NCBI RefSeq assembly: GCF_006175945.1
Contig: NZ_VAJL01000001.1
Coordinates: 1,488,001-1,552,000, forward strand
Direction of reading: 5' to 3'
DNA length: 64,000 nt
Origin: Chryseobacterium mulctrae
GTDB taxonomy: Bacteria; Bacteroidota; Bacteroidia; Flavobacteriales; Weeksellaceae
Shown here piece by piece: positions 62,373 through 64,000 of this stretch. A program made the translations under genes and the position numbers. How positions within the stretch are numbered: the stretch's first letter is position 1; the number at the start of each line of letters is the position of its first letter. The notes below the pieces were generated by a model. The model made no database searches. It was given only the letters and a program-made list of their open reading frames with translations, and was not told the origin of the DNA.

Positions 62373-63641
62373 CTAATGTCTTCTTTTCCGAGGATATTGC
62401 TTTTTTTTCATTTGGTTAGCAAACTGTTCTTCTTCGTAATCCTCGCCCTGTGCATCGGGTAACAGGCTAAACAATCCCAAATCGGTATTAGGCGAATGTT
62501 CCGGTGAGAGAAACTCAAAAAGGTCTTTTTGCGGTAGGTTCTCTATTCCATTTCCTTTAGAAATGGTGTTATCTTGTATCTTTAATTCGGGTTTATTTCC
62601 GTTATTCCACCAATCATTAAATACGTTTGCCGACAAATTTCTGTCTAATTGTGAGCCGTTCCAAACGCTACGGCTTTCGTAGTCTATAAAGGTCATACCG
62701 TAAATTCGTCCTTCACTGTTTCTGCGGGTAATCGTATTAATTCCTTGTTCTGTAAGTTGTTTTCTAAACTCCATTTCGTTGCTAGTAGTGTGTATGGCAA
62801 GCTCCACCGTATTTTTCAGAACTGCCCTTACAGGCGTGGTTTTCATTTTCTCTTTGGATTTCTCGAAGTGTTTTTGCAGTTGTGCAACGCCTGCATCTTT
62901 TCCGAAAAGTGATGCTTTAAAAGGATTGCTTGCCTTATTGCCGTTCTCATCCAAAGCTAAATAGACCAATCCGTTTACAGGTTGTCCGTTCCGTTCGCCT
63001 TTGACTTCTTCTGCTGTGATGTTGAACAGAGAAAGCAAAGCATTGTAATTACCCATAGTCGAAAAGCTGTAATTCTTTGGCAAATGGCGAACTACCGAAG
63101 CAATCTGACTTTTGATGTCGCCATTTTTATGATTTATAGGCTTGAAAATTTTGTTGACTTGTTTCTGCTCCTGCTCGATGGCTTTGTTTAGGTTATATTT
63201 AGTTTCCAAATCCCGACAGATAGCCATTGAGCGTGGGTGGTCGTAATCATCGGGGATTTTCTTGCCGTCAATTCCCACGCAGGTAGAAACGATATGGATA
63301 TGCGTGCGGTCTATGTCTGTATGTTTGAACACGATATACGGCTGATTGCCGTAGCCCATACGTTCCATATATTCCTGAGCCATATCCGTAAACTGCTCAT
63401 CGCTGATTTTATCCGAAGGATCTGGGTTCAGCGATATATGCCGTACCGTCTTTTCCGTTTTGATATTAGCAGACAGATATGGTTCAAAGCATTTATTAAA
63501 ATAGGCAACGGAATACTTACCGTCCACCGTGTCGGGTATCTTGTTCAGCAATAAAACCGCTCCGTTTTCCTTATCCACTTTTTGTTGATTGTACAAAATC
63601 GCTCCGTACATATTACTTCCCTTTCCGATTTTTGCAATCAT
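62373..63641 (-). CDS. mobB: MobB-like relaxase
   Basis: A 422-residue relaxase of the Bacteroidota MobB type. The metal-binding histidine triad is in VFKHTDIDRTHIHIVSTCVG at 104-123, and N-terminal MIAKIGKGSNMYGAILYNQQ is typical of the group. It nicks the transfer origin and carries the strand into the recipient. The C-terminus is charged (NQMKKKQYPRKRRH). It lies four bases after the MobA-like gene. A coupling protein gene (mobC/traG), common downstream in conjugative transposons, is replaced here by the restriction operon, about 200 bases on. Confidence 0.9.
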   Translation of the reverse strand: MIAKIGKGSNMYGAILYNQQKVDKENGAVLLLNKIPDTVDGKYSVAYFNKCFEPYLSANIKTEKTVRHISLNPDPSDKISDEQFTDMAQEYMERMGYGNQPYIVFKHTDIDRTHIHIVSTCVGIDGKKIPDDYDHPRSMAICRDLETKYNLNKAIEQEQKQVNKIFKPINHKNGDIKSQIASVVRHLPKNYSFSTMGNYNALLSLFNITAEEVKGERNGQPVNGLVYLALDENGNKASNPFKASLFGKDAGVAQLQKHFEKSKEKMKTTPVRAVLKNTVELAIHTTSNEMEFRKQLTEQGINTITRRNSEGRIYGMTFIDYESRSVWNGSQLDRNLSANVFNDWWNNGNKPELKIQDNTISKGNGIENLPQKDLFEFLSPEHSPNTDLGLFSLLPDAQGEDYEEEQFANQMKKKQYPRKRRH

Positions 63642-63645
63642 AATT

Positions 63646-64000
63646 TCACTCTTTATTCAGATATTTCTTTTCAAATTCCTGTGTCAAACGGATAACTTCT
63701 TTAGTAACTTGTACCAATTCGATGGTTTCCTTTTCCAATCTAAAAAGGTAAGTTCCTGCTTTTTTCTCGGAAAAATTACGGTACAATATCTTCACAATCT
63801 GATTGTAATTTGTTCCGATTGATCGGAACTGACTAAAAAATCGCGTCAACTTTTCGTGATATTCTATTGCATCCATATCCATTTTCACGGTCTTTACCGT
63901 CTTTTGAAAGATACAGGCTGTAATAAAATGAGCAAGTGCTTTCATTCTTGACTGGTCAAAGAGGGCAAGAAATTTGGCATTATCCTCCGCATTCAAATTG
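63646..64000 (-). CDS. mobA: MobA-like relaxosome protein, 5' end cut by the window
   Basis: The frame is open to the right edge. A TTG at 63994-63996 could be used but is unlikely; the readable part continues as NLNAEDNAKFLALFDQSRMK, so the true start is beyond 64000. The 116 or more residues contain HFITACIFQKTVKTVKMDMD and NQIVKILYRNF, the pattern of MobA/MobC-type accessory proteins that help the relaxase at oriT. It precedes mobB by four bases. An oriT would be expected upstream, outside the window. Confidence 0.75.
   Translation of the reverse strand, partial: NLNAEDNAKFLALFDQSRMKALAHFITACIFQKTVKTVKMDMDAIEYHEKLTRFFSQFRSIGTNYNQIVKILYRNFSEKKAGTYLFRLEKETIELVQVTKEVIRLTQEFEKKYLNKE

Larger units (their letters stand above)
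53845..64000. mobile_element. Left part of a probable integrative/mobilizable element
   Basis: The left boundary is placed where the GH28 homology stops, at about 53845. To its right the gene orientation, function and composition change: a six-gene restriction and ATPase operon, then MobB-like and MobA-like transfer genes cut by the window edge. Elements of this kind in Bacteroidota carry mobA-mobB pairs next to cargo. No integrase is visible, so it must be at the other end if this is an ICE. The far attachment site and the missing GH28 tail should lie beyond the window. The boundary is inferred, not proven. Confidence 0.65.

Noticed and set aside
1..64000. CRISPR array, tRNA or rRNA genes
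   Set aside because: No regularly spaced repeat array was found, the IS-end repeats are short and few, and no tRNA- or rRNA-like sequence was recognised.

Overview
The window looks like a chromosome segment from a flavobacterium close to Chryseobacterium (Bacteroidota). The DNA is AT-rich, there is a SusC/SusD pair, and the type VI secretion genes are of the Bacteroidota type (TssD-like Hcp, PAAR-like DUF4280). Promoter-like boxes fit TAnnTTTG, and several intergenic repeats have the form seen in this lineage. The genus is inferred, since no rRNA gene is present.

Layout. 1-4559: housekeeping and unknown genes (5' part of a DPP IV-like peptidase, deoD, tatD, three unknowns). 4852-9569: xylose catabolism (xylB, xylA, xylE), with xylB broken by an in-frame TAA. 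9649-11514: a small membrane protein and a CPA1 cation/proton antiporter. 11700-23758: a type VI secretion effector cassette on the minus strand, running hcp, vgrG, lipase-like effector, two envelope proteins, LysM-like protein, PAAR-like protein, a 949-residue putative effector, then lipoprotein and membrane genes separated by decayed copies of one gene tail. No sheath, baseplate or ClpV genes are present. 24058-26641: a LacI-type regulator and an unknown gene.

26795-54038 is a pectin and hexuronate locus. The minus-strand part (kduI, kduD, uxaC, kdgK, eda, exuT-like, uxaB, uxaA) converts galacturonate and unsaturated uronates to KDG, then to pyruvate and glyceraldehyde 3-phosphate. The divergent plus-strand part encodes a SusC/SusD pair, pectin methylesterase, pectate lyase, a DUF4861 protein, a GH105 hydrolase, a GH43 enzyme and a GH28 polygalacturonase. 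AATCGATT-centred palindromes in the 872-base divergent spacer and in front of xylB are probable LacI-family operators. An IS21-type element (48146-50762) sits inside the signal peptide of the GH43 gene with a 7-bp target duplication, and the old reading frame can be rebuilt exactly.

From about 53845 to the right edge is foreign DNA, probably an integrative/mobilizable element: the GH28 C-terminus is replaced by unrelated sequence, and the far end carries MobB-like relaxase and MobA-like genes. Its cargo (54119-62167) is a tightly packed six-gene minus-strand operon: XRE regulator, type III Res, type III Mod, GIY-YIG protein, 62-residue protein, and an SMC/RloC-like ATPase with a zinc-hook CxxC. 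I consider this the most interesting system in the window: a type III restriction-modification system translationally coupled to a probable second-line guard module, with palindromes over the regulator's own promoter.
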